64,000 bases of DNA, from NCBI GenBank assembly GCA_017506865.1, contig JAFCMP010000112.1:558001-622000 (forward strand), read 5' to 3'. This DNA comes from Tribonema minus. Its lineage: Eukaryota > Sar > Xanthophyceae > Tribonematales > Tribonemataceae. Of this stretch, positions 1-11,565 are shown one piece after another (position 1 is the first letter of the stretch; each line of letters begins with the position of its first letter). A model generated the notes under the pieces. The model searched no databases and had not been told where the DNA came from. It was given only the letters and a program-made list of their open reading frames with translations. Position numbers and translations under genes: made by a program.

Positions 1-1
1 G

Positions 2-3000
2 CACGCGCCGCCCGGCAGCCGCGCCAGCGCTCAGCCCGCGCACGCACAAGGGCGCACGCGCAGCCCCGCATCGTTTGCAGCTCGAGAGCTCAGCGACGAT
101 GAGGGGGAGCGGGTCCGCAGCGGCGACGCGCCGTCGCGTGCGACCGGCGGCAGCGCTCAGCTCCCGCCGGCGCTCGGCGGCGCGCGCAGCCTGAACTGCG
201 CATCGCCGCCGCGGCGCAGCGACGACGACGACGGCGACGCGGAGGCGCAGGCCTGCGGCGATGTCATGGACGAGGGCGGGGAGGAGGAGGAAGAGGAGGA
301 AGAGGAGGACGAAGAGAGCGTGTGCAGCGCCGCCGCCGCTGACGCCTCCGACAGTTACGACACGTCCGACACGGAGCCGCGCTCCACGCTGCGGCGCGGC
401 GCCGCCGCTGCCCCGCAGCCTACGCGCGGCGAGGCCGATTGGGCGGCACTGCTGCCGCTGTCGCCGCTGCTGCCGCCGCCTCAGCAGGCGCCGCAGGCGC
501 GCGCGCCGCCGCCGCCGCCGCCGCTGCTGAGCGTCGGCCCCATTGTTGAAGCTGGCGGTGAAGATGCGGATGCGGACTTGCCGCAGCGGCGGCAGGCGGC
601 GTCGCCGCGCGGCAGCGAGGACGACGAGGATGCGTCCGCTGCTCAGCGCATCCGCGAGCTGTACAATGCCGCGCTCACGGCCAGCAAGGACAGCAGGTGG
701 GTCACCGCGGCGGCTGCACCGGGAGGGCGCGCTGGCGCTGCGAATGAATCCTTGTTGGCAGTTCCAGCGTTCACGCTACGGTTATCTGTTCAAGGCACAG
801 AATGCGAGTGCATGCCTCAGTCGTATGACGCATCATTGTTACAATGGATACTTCATGTTGTACTTCATATGCAACGCCGCAACTGCGCATCAATGCGCAA
901 GAGCTGTTGCGCTGATACTTTACAATGCGAACCACTTTCCCCCCCGCCCGCGCGCAAACGCAGCTCATCGGAGCACGCGCGGTCGCCGAAGTCATACTCA
1001 GAGTCCACGTGCAGCGAGTCGGATTCCAGCTCTCCGTGGCAATACTCGCCCGAGGAGGCAGCAGCGGCGCTGGCCACCGGGGAGGGTGATGGGGAGCACT
1101 CGGAGAGGCACATGCCCATGTTCGACTGCCTGTTGGTGGTGGGGGTACCGGATGAGTGGGACCTGAGGTGAGTCACAGGCTTGAAGATGAAGTTACGCTA
1201 AGAAGGGGTGTTGTCAGCGCTGGGGCGCTCACTGCTGCCATTGCTGCAATGTACTGGGTGCCGCGCGGGTGCTGCGCCGCTGCTTTCGGCGGTGCGCAGG
1301 GGGGGGAGGTCCAGGGGTGGTGCGTGGAATGTGCTAGTATCCGCAGCAGTCATCCACGTCTCTTGCCCACATCACATGGCCGTGCCCCTTGACAAAGCGG
1401 TGTTTGCACGGGAATATGACACTGTGTCATTTTACGCATGTAGCACACTCTTGCAGGTGGCGGAGGACCCGCTCAGGCACTGCAGCATATGCGCACAAAC
1501 TGGGCCTCACGCTGCACTTATCACGGTATGCTACTTTACAGTACGGGTACTGAAGCAGTGCTCAGCCAAGTGTTGATTGAGGGCTACTGGCACAAACTGG
1601 CACAAGCAGCAGCCCCCCCCACGTTTACTCCTCCCTTACCAAGCCTTTGGCTTTCGGCGCGAAAGTGCGCCCTCAATCCTCTCACCCACTCACTTGCTCA
1701 CTCACCGCCCCCCCCCCCCCACCACCCCCCCCATCCCCATCCCTCAGCGACGTGCCATGCGCCAACAGCGGCAGCAGCTCCGCCTCCGACGCCGCCAGCG
1801 ACAGCGACAGCGATAACCGCGACGACGGCGTGCTGGGCTCGCCGCGCGCGCTGTGGGGCGGCAGCAGCAGCGCTCAGACGCCGCCCGAGAGCCCCGCGCA
1901 GCGCGTCGCAGCGCAGATGGGGCGGCTGCGCGATCACGTGGCTGCGCAGACGAGCCGCCTGCTCGGCGCGCGGCAGGACGCGGCGGCGGGCGGCGCGGCG
2001 GCGGCGGCGGCAGCGCAGCAGCACTTCTTCGCCGCCGAGGCGCCGTCGCCGCCGCCGCCGCCGCCTGCTGAGGTGAGCGACGCTTGCCGTGTTGACGGAG
2101 GGTCGTGTTTGCACGCTCATGCTGCATCGCCACAGTAGGCGCTTTGGGTGAGAGCTGCGGCAGAGGTCACACACAGCAGCAGCGCTGCTAGCGTCGCTGC
2201 CACCGCTGCCATCCCATAGTGCGCAATGTGCGCGCAGCGCTGCCAATGCCACGCGCAGCCCCCCCCCGCCCCCTGCGCACCGCCTTTGACCAGGCGTCGT
2301 GGTCAGCGCATCTTGCAAGTCATGCCTCCGCGGCCAGCACCCCCTGCTGCAACGCGCGCTGACATCACTCTCGCTGCGCCGCGTCACGCTGCAGCAGCGC
2401 ACAGCGGCGGCGGCGCGGCGCGGGCCCCACGACCCGGTGCCGCACGCGTGCGGCTGGCGCGGCCGCCTCGCGCCGCAGGTGCTGCTGCGCTACCCCGCCG
2501 ACGCCGCGCTTCCGTGCAACAACGTCGCCGACTACTGCTTCCCGTGGGGCATACAGGTGCGCACGGCGCGTGTCGCGCGGTGCGTCCGCGCAGCGGACCA
2601 TTGGGGGTCGGGAATGTTTTTGCAGCGCCGACCCCGCCGGCGTGCTCGGTCCGCGAGTACACCGTTGAACTCAGTGAGCAGCGGTGGCTCCCGCGCAGCA
2701 GCCGTGCGCCATGATGGACCGCGTGTGGCGCTTTCGCTTGCAGACCACTGAAGGCGCCTGCGCTGCTGCGCATCTTTGCCATGTCACTGCAGCATCATGT
2801 GCACGTGTGTTGGTGTGGCGTCTCGCCTGCAGAGAGCCCATCTCAGATCGCCGTACGACATCTTCAAAATTATTGTACTCATGTATGTATGACACCATGG
2901 CACCCATTGAGGTAGTACGACGACTACTGAACACCGTTGCTCGTCACCCCGTGCGCATGCCCCTCGCCCGAGCCCCCGAACGAGTCCATGAGCGCGCTGA

Positions 3001-6000
3001 ACCCCCTCTTTGGCGTGTCGCCCATTGAAGTACAACTCATGAAATTGAACCCCCTGTCACCTGTCACCGCCCGCAGGTGGACCCCATGCCCCCAGACGAT
3101 TCCATGAGCGCGCTGATTGACCTCCTCTACGGCGCATCACCCGCTGAAGCTGTATGACCATTGAACACATCCTCGTCATCTCCCCCCCACACACACCAGG
3201 TGGACCCGGTGCCCCTAGACGAGTCCATGAGCGCGCTGAACGACCTCCTCTGCGGCGCGTCACTCATTGAAGCACCAGTCATGATTTTTTTACCCCCCTG
3301 TCACTGCCCCCCCCCCCCCCCCCCCCCTTGCCAGGTGGACCCAGTGCCCCTGGACGAGTCCATGAGCGCGCTGAACGACCTGCTCTACGGCGCGTCGCCC
3401 GTGCGGCGCGGCGACGCGTCCTTCGTCTTCAGCTTCTGCGGCGACCACGGCTTCAGCCGCGGCGGCGGGCGCGCCGCGGCGCAGCGCATGTACGGCGTCT
3501 GCGTCGTCGTGCAGCAGCTCCACGTCAGCGGCGCGGCGGCGCCGGGTGCGTGAGACGCGCGCGCGCTTTGCGTAGCGACTACAAGTGTGCTGTGCTGAAG
3601 GGGTAGCGAGTCGTTTGCGGTTGTGCAGGGAGCTGCGCTGCCCGCCCCCTCCCCCCTCGTGACTGCAGTGGCGGGGGTGCGCAGGCGTCGCGGATTGGCT
3701 TAGGGCTGTGTCGCAATGTGATGGCGGCACGTGCCAGCGGCAGGCTGCGGGTGCAGAGCTCACACAGTGCCTTGGTCGCAGTTGTGCCGTGCCGTGCAAC
3801 GAGCGTAACATCGAGCACGGTACGTGTGAGGGGCGGCTGCACAAAACATTGGTTCCGGGGTTTTCTGCGATGCACCATGTACTTAAAACGCAGGACTCAT
3901 GTTTGCAGCCAACCCGTGGCGTGCACCAGCCATTGTCATCATGCCGTGTGCATCCCCCCGGTAGCAGCACACAGCACTGGCGTAGCCTTGGTGCACTGCG
4001 CCCCCCGCAGCGTACTCTGGCGTGCAATGCGCTCATGCAGAGACACAGGCGGTGATGCTCATGTGACGCTGTCACGCATCGCTCGTCATGCGACAGAACC
4101 GCCAGCTCCGGTCGTGGCCACAGCTCAAGGAGTCAAGAAGGCAACGCGTGCATGATTGCCCGAGACGGCGCCTCCATCAGTCCCCCCCCCTCCCCCCCCC
4201 CTCCCCCTCGTGCAGCGCACACACGTGTGCTGAATTTGCCTCCTCAAACCTCTCTCTTACGCGCCGCCGCCGCCGCCGCAGACACCGCAGACCCAGACAC
4301 GGACGCGCCCAGCTCCTGCGACCGCTGTGTCTCCAAGGCGTACTGCCTCCTCACGCGCCGCCCCTTCCTGGACCTCCACCTCAAGATCCTGTGGGAGGTG
4401 CTCGACGCGGAGCGCGTGGCGCGCGCGGAGGCCGTGGCAGCGCTCGTCCGCGGCAGCAGCGGAGGCGGCAGCGCGCGCCGCCGCCGCCACGACCCCGGGC
4501 CGCTGGAGATTGCCGAGGCTTGCGCCGCCGCAGGTGCGCACGCGCGTCGGGATCTTGGGCGCGCTGCTTTCGCATGATGGCTGCATCATGATGCCTTGTG
4601 GCTGCTTTGGGCGGCCGCCGCTGGCTCTGCGCTGCGAGTGTGTGGTAGGGGCGCTGCATGATCGCGCGTGCTGCGCCGCTTCTGTGGACGCCCCGCCAGT
4701 GCCGTCGTGTTGCGCGGGAAGTGCTGGGGGTCGATCGCTGAGGCGTGAGAGTGCCAGGACAAGCATATCAGTGTGGCAGGCGGCGGCGGGCGGCGCGCAC
4801 GCGGCTTGTGACGTCCAACGCTCACGCTGACCGTTGATTGTTGACTGTTGACATGGGGTCGTATTGCGATCAACAACAGCGCTCGGTACGTGCGCTTTAG
4901 GCCACCCCGCGCAGCAACCGTCCCACGACTCCGCACAGACTTACACTTTGCATACAGTGCTTGCGCCCGGCAGCACTCGCCAACCCATGCAGCCCCACGC
5001 TTACCTAGAGGACCGACACAGATTACACGTTAAGTGATTCGCACGTCTCTCGCATGCCTACTACGCTGGAACAACAACCCTTCGCCTGCCCTGCTACGAC
5101 CTTCTGTTGTCCGAGACGCGGCTTGACCGTCGAACACGCGTGACCTCACAACGCGACATCCCCCCTCGTTGTTTCTCTGACAGGATACGTGTGGGAACTC
5201 ACACCGCGTCATCCCCCCTTGTTCTTTTCCAACACAGGCGTGCGATCGCGCGAGCTCGTGCTCGACGCGTGCCGCCGCTACCGCTGCCTCGTGCCGCCCA
5301 AGCCGGGCCGCCTGCTGCGCCACGCGGCGCTGCCGGGGCTGGCGCCGCTGGAGTGGGTGCGGCCGCGCGCAGTGCGCAAGCGCAAGGACCGACGCATCAA
5401 CAAGGTACGTGCCCGCGCTGAGCTGTGCCGTTGCGGAAGTTCATATTCAACTTTGAAGTGTGTGGAAAGCGGGGCTGGCGCCGCTGGAGTGGGTGCGGCC
5501 GCGCGCGGCACGCAAACGCAAAGACCGACGCATCACCAAGGTGCGCGCCCGCTGTGCGCGCCCGCTGAGCTGCGCTGCTGCAGAAGTCCATGTTCAAAAT
5601 TGTAGTCTGTGGCTGGATGTACAGTACTGGCAGCCAGCTGCAGTTGGCCTGGCGGTCAGTGAGCGTTTAGAATCATAGGTAGCGCCTGCGTTCAGTTGCG
5701 CGCACGAACGCGTGCGAGCACACGCTTGCCACGAGCACAAGAGCTGCATATCTTGCACTTTTCATAGGGTTTTTGCCCCTCATGCGGACGTTGATAAAAG
5801 CACTTGCAGCGCGTACCATGACTGCAAGAAGATTAGGGGTGCCGCTGTAGCGATATCCCGGTGCGGGTCATTGTCTGGCGTGCCTGACGGACGTCACTGC
5901 CCACCCGGGCCGCGTTGGTCTGTGACCGAGCGCGGCGGCCGCACAACTGAAGTCTCGTCGATGCTATAGGCAGACCTTCCTGCATGATGTCATTGGGTAG

Positions 6001-9000
6001 TTTACAGTAGTGCTTGGGTCTCGGCCCAAGCATTGCTCAGACACGTGATGTCGGCCGCATAAGCAGGTCTGCGCAGTCGTGGAGCAGTGCATGGAATATG
6101 CGCTTGGCAGAAAGACTCATCCAAAGGCATAGCAACGTTCTCATATGCTTCGGACATGTTCATCAAGGATGTGTGTGAGTATGTGAAGTGCGCCCCAGAC
6201 CGGAGGTACATGTCAGTCGCTTGCGGATGCTTTGTTGGGGGTGATATGGGAGGCCCGGTGAACCACCGTCCCGCTCATCAAGGAGGCGATGCTTTGCTTA
6301 GTTATATAGCCTTTCTTTCTAGCGTCAGCGCCTGGCGCCCAGTGACTCCCTCTGCTTATCTTTATGATATCGGGGTTCACGTAGATAGCCACAATCTCCA
6401 GTTCAGGGCCCATTATGGTGACCTTGGCCTGCATGAAAACTTTGAGATGGAGTCTGCGTGGAGCTGGGTGGCCCTAAGACGGGTCTGTCTGTGGGGGGAG
6501 AGTCTTGTAGCTTTGTTTGGTATCCCTGCTAGTATGTGGGGGACAGTCGCTTGCGGGAGCTTTGTTGGGGGTGATGTGGGGGGCGGGGTGTGGCGTGCAA
6601 GCTTTGCATGCTACATCCAAGAGTGAGAACAAGGCGACACACCTACAACATGGCATTTCCACAGCCACAAGTGGAATATAATAAGAGTACATGGGCCTTT
6701 ATAAATACAAGTCCATACGTACATGTCAGCAAGCATGCCCAACCAGAACGTCGATGATTGCACATGCTGGCGGCAGTCCGGCATCCTTGGGTTAGGGTTA
6801 GGATTAGGGGTTAGGGTTAGGGTTAGGGTTAGGAGTAGGGTTAGGATTAGGGTTAGGGTTAGGGGTTTGGATTAGGGTTAGGGTTAGGATTAGGATTAGG
6901 GTTAGGGTTAGGGTTAGGGTTAGGATTAGGGTTAGGCGTGTGCGCCCCTAAGCACGGGTGCGCGCACAGTGTGTCTGTGCCGTGCTGAGCACTGCGCTGC
7001 CATGCTATGTGCCTGGCATTTGGCGAATTCCTGTAGCGCCAGTACACTGCTTCAAGTCCATACGTACACTGCTTCTAGCATACTCCTCGAGAACTGGGCA
7101 CTGCACATGCCAATTGAACATCACGATACTGTAGCAGCAGTGGGACCTCGACCCAATGCCGACGCGAGTCGTGATGATCAACCCAGCCAACAGTGACCTC
7201 AATCATGCATCATCTCAACATTGTGGTCGCTGGCCGCTCCACGCTGCAGCCTTGGTCAAGCCAAATGGAATTTTAGTGGCGGCACAAGTAGCTGTACTGC
7301 GCATCTTGCCCCCCCCCCCCCCTCCCCTCCCCTGCGCCCCCCCTCTGAATGCCCTCCATCCCACTCACTGCCACCAGCCCGCTCCCCCATGTCCCCCCAC
7401 CGCAGATGCCAGCCCACATGCAGGACGGCCTGGCGATGATGGCGGAGGTTGGCCCCTGGGCCCTCCCCTGCGCGCTGTCGTGGGTGCCGCCGCGCACGCT
7501 GCTGTTTGTCGTTGGAGCGCTGCTGTGCGAGCACCAGGTAAGCAGACCTACGCGTCGTGTACATGCGTGACTCACATGCATGCACACTGGCACGCATACT
7601 GTGTGAGCACCAGGCAAGCATACTTGCGCGCGGGCATAGGCGTACCTTCCACGCATGCACGATGACGCGCATGTACACTGGCACGTGTGGTGCTGAACAA
7701 AGGAACGGGGGGGGGGGGGGGGGATGTTCGTGGCTGCCATTGGGGTTTGTTGTGTGGGGTCTGTATTGAGGGGGGTTCGGTCGTGCGCGCCATCAGTGCA
7801 GCTGAACGCTGTGACATGAGAGCGCCGCAGGCATTCACTGCTCCACAGTGGCGGAAAGTACGTGCATGCCCGCGTGTTGTCTCGGTCAAGCCCGTCACGT
7901 TGTTCGAGTCATCGCGCTGCGGCGGCTCATACGTGACAGTGCTCACCTCCGCTGGCTGCACAATATTCTTACAGAATTGCCAGCACGACATCACAAATGC
8001 TGGCCCCTCTAGCTGCGCCCCAGCAGATTGCCTGATTGCAGTATCTTAAAGGCTCCAACAGCACATCATTTATAAGTCACCATTGAAATGCCGCAACTTC
8101 ACAGCTGCAGCGCCTCGCGCCTCATTTTGCCACCGCAAGCCGTGACTCAACGGAGCCCAGAGCCCCCGCGGTCAATCGCGCTTGTGCACTGCAATCGCTC
8201 CAGCCCGCTCACCCCCCCCCCCAAACGCCCCCCCCCACCCCCCACCCCCTCTCAGGTCATCGTCACCAGCACGCGCGCCGGCCTGGTCTCCAGCGCCGTG
8301 CTCGCGCTCGCGTCGCTGCTGCGGCCGCTGCTGTGGGTGGGCCTGCTCGTCCCGGTGCTGCCGGCGGGCACGTGGGACGTCATGGACGCGCCCGTGCCGT
8401 ACCTGCTCGGCGCGCTGCGGCCACCGCGCGGCGCGGCCGCGGCGGCGGCGGCGGCGGCGGCGCGCGCGCTGCCGGCATGCCAGTCCGACCTGCAGAGCGG
8501 CCAGGTGCGCGTCGCGCGCTGCGCGGGGGTTTGAGTCGGGTTTGAAGTAGGGTTAGGGAGTGTTTAATGTGTGCGCGTGTCACGGTGTGCTTGGCGGCGC
8601 AGGCACTGCGGGGGGTTCAGGGGAGGACGTGGACGATGGTGTGGTACGCTCGTTGCGGGCATACCGCTGCAGCCCGGAGACTCGCCGCGGCATGCCACGC
8701 CGCGTGACGGCAGCCCATATGTCACACATTCGCATCCCCGGGTCTCCTGCAGTTGCTGTTGAACATGACAACACCGCGGGAGCGCTGCCAGCGCACGCCG
8801 CCCCCGAGCTGCGCGTTTCACCTCCGCCAACCGTCGCGCGCGGCGCTGACGATGCCGACGGCTGCGTGCCTCCCTCACCTGTATCTCCCCTCCCTGCTTC
8901 CCTTCTGCCCCCATCACTGCTGTGCGCGCAGATCCTGCTGGACCTGGACGCGCGCGCGGTTCTCGTGCGCGACGACGACGTGCACGCGCAGCGCGTGTCG

Positions 9001-10106
9001 CTGCTGCCCGGCGCCGCGGACCTGCTCACGGCCGTCGCGCCGCAGCTGCGCGCGCTCGCGGCCGAGGGGCGTGCGCTGCGCAGCGCGCCGCTGTACGAGC
9101 CGTCGTCGCACCAGGCAGTCGCCGCGGACGTGAGTGTCTGTCGGCGCTCCGCTGCGAGGTGTACCTCTTGGAGTGTGCAGTGGGCTATATCAGGGGCATG
9201 ATGGTTGCGCGGAAATGCAGCCTCGTGAATTTGGGTTGATGGCGTGTGCAGCGCTGCTGAAGCGTCGTCCCAGCAGGCGCTCTCAACGGGCACACAGGAG
9301 TCAATCGCACACGAGTGACTCTCAAGCCTGCAGTATGAGTTGTGCGCACGTGTGTTTGGGAAAGAGCGACCTAGTGCATGACTGCCTGTGTAATGCCATG
9401 CGCCTAAACCATGAGAGGGGGGCGACCCACCGCAGCGAGCAGCAACGCTGACGCGGTGCTCTTCACCCCCCTCACACTCCTGCTGCTCATGTTTTCCGTT
9501 TGCTCATTTTCCTGCGCGTCCAGTCTGTAAGGGAGATCATCCACGCGCACGTGGCAGCGCTCTGCTCCGAGGTCCACCAGCACGCGGCGTCCATCACGCG
9601 CGAGGGCGCCGCTCTTGACAGCTGGGCGGTCGCCAACGCCGACGACATGCCCTTCCTCAAGACCTTTGTAGGCACGCAGGTGATGCATGCCGCCGCCTCC
9701 TTTTTATTGCCAGCGTAAGCGCACGGCATGAGGGCGAGGAGCTGCGCAGGTAACGGTCAGCGTAGGTACTCCGGTGCTCGGCGTTCACTGCCGTGTGTGT
9801 TTATTGTGCGCGCAACTGATGGCGCTTCCCCGCAGCGCGTGCAGCAGTGCGCCACGGGCCGCGCCTGACGCACGCCTGGCCTTGAATGATGGCGGGCTGC
9901 ACCACTTCAAGGCATGAGGTGCTGAGGCGCCTACAGCGTGGTGGCACCTCGATCCCAATGCTGCATGTTTGACTGGCAGCATAGACTGGTAACACTGGCA
10001 CAACGACTGACGCGTCTCCCCCGCCGCCCCCTTGCGCCCCCGCCCCCCGCAGCTGTTCCTCGCGTACCGGCAGACGCAGGCGTCGAGCAAGCGCGGCCAG
10101 CGATGA
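2..10106 (+). CDS. DENN-domain protein (putative Rab GEF), 5'-partial, 12 exons
   Basis: Exons: <2-696, 964-1167, 1748-2072, 2395-2556, 3335-3545, 4282-4533, 5238-5404, 7406-7537, 8256-8504, 8932-9129, 9524-9679, 10053-10106. All junctions are GT-AG with matching phases, giving about 934 residues in the window; the frame is still open at the left edge, so the true start lies outside. The first ~230 residues are acidic, Ser/Pro/Ala-rich and probably disordered. uDENN begins with FDCLLVVG (exon 2), resumes at LLRYPADAALPC...YCFPWGIQ (exon 4) and ends with RMYGVCVVVQQL (exon 5). cDENN follows: KAYCLLTRRPFLDLHLKILW (exon 6), WALPCALSWVPPRTLLFVVG (exon 8), VIVTSTRAGLVSSAVLAL and DAPVPYLLG (exon 9), LLDLDARAVLV (exon 10). 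dDENN is exons 11-12 (FLKTFVGTQ/LFLAYRQTQ). DENN proteins act as GDP-GTP exchange factors for Rab GTPases in membrane traffic. The substrate Rab cannot be read from sequence. Exon 3 inserts ~108 low-complexity residues into uDENN. Confidence 0.88.
2960..3420 (+). repeat. Four tandem copies of the 5' edge of DENN exon 5
   Basis: The intron end plus the first ~75 bp of exon 5 is repeated, with acceptor-like CAG/GTGGAC at about 3075, 3198 and 3333 and a more decayed unit near 2965. The shared peptide is DESMSALNDLL. Only the last unit runs on into the conserved uDENN end. Spacings are 123 and 135 bp, both multiples of three. The 3198 unit is open in frame through to the real exon, so it could serve as an alternative acceptor adding 45 residues; the 3075 unit meets a TGA first. 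Confidence 0.9.
5339..5541 (+). repeat. Tandem duplication of the 3' edge of DENN exon 7
   Basis: The last ~66 bp of exon 7 (GLAPLEWVRPRA...RRI) with its donor at 5404/5405 is repeated at 5476-5541, including a second AAG/GTGCG donor. The period is 137 bp, not a multiple of three, so the copy is probably a decoy within the intron. Confidence 0.85.
6452..6690 (+). repeat. Dispersed repeat B, copy 1 (239 bp)
   Basis: Nearly identical to the reverse complement of 20417-20655, with the same length. It lies in the 2-kb intron between DENN exons 7 and 8. A short related piece precedes it near 6218-6250 (the GTCGCTTGCGG...TTTGTTGGGGGTGAT stretch). No open frame I would call a gene; no terminal inverted repeats seen. 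Confidence 0.85.
6788..6936 (+). repeat. Interstitial telomere-like array (TTAGGG)n
   Basis: About 150 bp of TTAGGG units with some GTTAGGA and other variants, inside a DENN intron. Shorter pieces occur at 26648-26672 (CCCTAA, four units, BRUTUS intron), near 8550 and near 58186. TTAGGG is one of the telomere types known in green algae. Whether it is the telomere of this organism is inference. Confidence 0.95.
9836..9868 (+). other. Possible alternative terminal exon of the DENN gene
   Basis: A CAG acceptor at 9833-9835 is followed, in the phase required by exon 11, by ten codons (RVQQCATGRA) and TGA. Using it would replace the last exon, whose LFLAYRQTQ fits the dDENN pattern better. I therefore treat 10053-10106 as the main exon and this as an optional or cryptic one. 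Confidence 0.2.
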
Positions 10107-11565
10107 GCGCGTGCCCCCCCCCCCCCCACCGGGCTCCCCTGATGAGCGCCAACAGCTCCCACTCCAGCGCATCTCGCAAAGATATTACTTCCAATGCGTC
10201 CGGAGCTTCGCGACGCGGCCTTGCGCGCGCGGCGGCGTCAAGCGCGCTGGCAATTGCAGCATGACAGCCTCTGCCGCAATCAAAAGCGCTGCGACCTGTG
10301 CCCAGCGCCGCGGCATCAGCAGCGGCGTGCCGCGGGCGCCGATACCCTGCGACACGGCCGCCGCGCTGCGCTGCAGGGCTCTGGCGCTGCTGCCGCGCCG
10401 CGCTCGTCGCGCTGCTGCTGCTGCCGCCGCACACCGCTGCAACGCTACAACCGGCGCTGCCGCCGCGACGCGCTCGGTCCGCTGCTGTTGCACGCTGCGA
10501 CTCCACTGCGGCGCGCAGCTCGCGGCCAGACAGCAAGTCGCGTGCCCGCTCGTCCGCGGCGTGTATGTGTCTGTGTGAGATTGTTTGTCGGTGCGCTACG
10601 TGTACGTGCATTTTGTTCAATGTTTACCATCCGCTCCAGCAAGGAAGTAAGTGGGGACTGGCGCGGTGCCCCCCACTGCGCTGTCACCGAAATGCTATGC
10701 TATACATTGCTGAGCGCTGTGTTAGTCGTCATACAGCCACGACTGCACTCGATCCACGCACTGCACCATGGCTGGGCACTGCCCGACTGACGCAGTACAG
10801 CCCTTAACCTCTGATTTAGCTTGCTTTGTGCGCCTCTCTAGGAGCTTGCTTTGTGCTTCCCTGTGTCTTGCTGACGGTTATGGATTGGTAGGTGTTGCCC
10901 ACGCCATGTGCACAATCTTGTCAGACTTTGACTTTCAGTACTGTGTGATGGCAGTACTTTGGGGTACTTTTTATTAATTCTCGCTCAGGGCGCGAAAAAG
11001 CCCAGATGATGGTCTAACTTGATGCTGCTGTACGGAATCTGCATGTCGTTTGACTTCTGAAAGTGTCTCAACGACAAACCCCTCAAACTTTGGGGTACTT
11101 CTTGTTGAAGCACATGTATTGTAAGGAGCATGACAATGACTTCAAACGGCAGGGCAGGCTAGAATCGACGTCAGGAACATTGGAGCATATACAGCGGGCA
11201 GCAGCACACCATAGCAGGCACTGAAAAGTAGAGCGGCCGTGCATGACATCATTTCATCTACTCATGACTCATAAACCACTGATCATCACTAAAGGAGCAT
11301 TGTAGTGCTCTCAGCTGGTTACTCTTGAAGTCGCAATGCGTCTTTGCCAAATCGCGCCTGTTGGAAGGCTGTAGCACTGGATCTACAAATTACCCAAACT
11401 AGACCGGTGGAAACATGCTAAGCAATTATCTACTTGACGAGCAAGCGACGCTCCCCTATGCCAAAATACTAGTGGACCGACCATACAGCCGTGACCCTAC
11501 ATCGAGCGCTACGCCCCGGCAGGCGCTTCAATCACTCTGCACCACAATGCAGTCATCGCTGTCAT
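10107..11565. other. Intergenic region after the DENN gene
   Basis: The first ~500 bp stay GC-rich and carry overlapping long frames on both strands (for example on the minus strand below 10611) that show no recognisable domain and no consistent splice pattern; I do not call a gene. The rest is less GC-rich and contains dispersed repeat A (10962-11090). Sequence just before 11566 resembles that beside the second paralog (about 20750-20954), so the duplicated block extends beyond the coding part. Confidence 0.5.
10962..11090 (+). repeat. Dispersed repeat A, copy 1
   Basis: Shares the GTACTTTTTATTAATTC start, a CTCAGGGCGCGAAAAAGCCC core and a GAAAGTGTC..CAACGACAA end with copies at 22800-22967 (inverted), 42683-42848 and 42861-42980. 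No coding potential seen. Confidence 0.8.

Noticed and set aside
1698-2402. 234-residue minus-strand frame
   Set aside because: Antisense to DENN exon 3 and its flanks; composition artefact.
2960-3420. CRISPR-like array
   Set aside because: Units are exon-derived, diverged, unevenly spaced and in a eukaryotic gene; no spacers of constant length.
9931-10620. GC-rich minus-strand frame of ~229 residues downstream of the DENN gene
   Set aside because: No domain, no convincing start, Ala/Arg-rich as expected from composition, and overlapped by equally long plus-strand frames.
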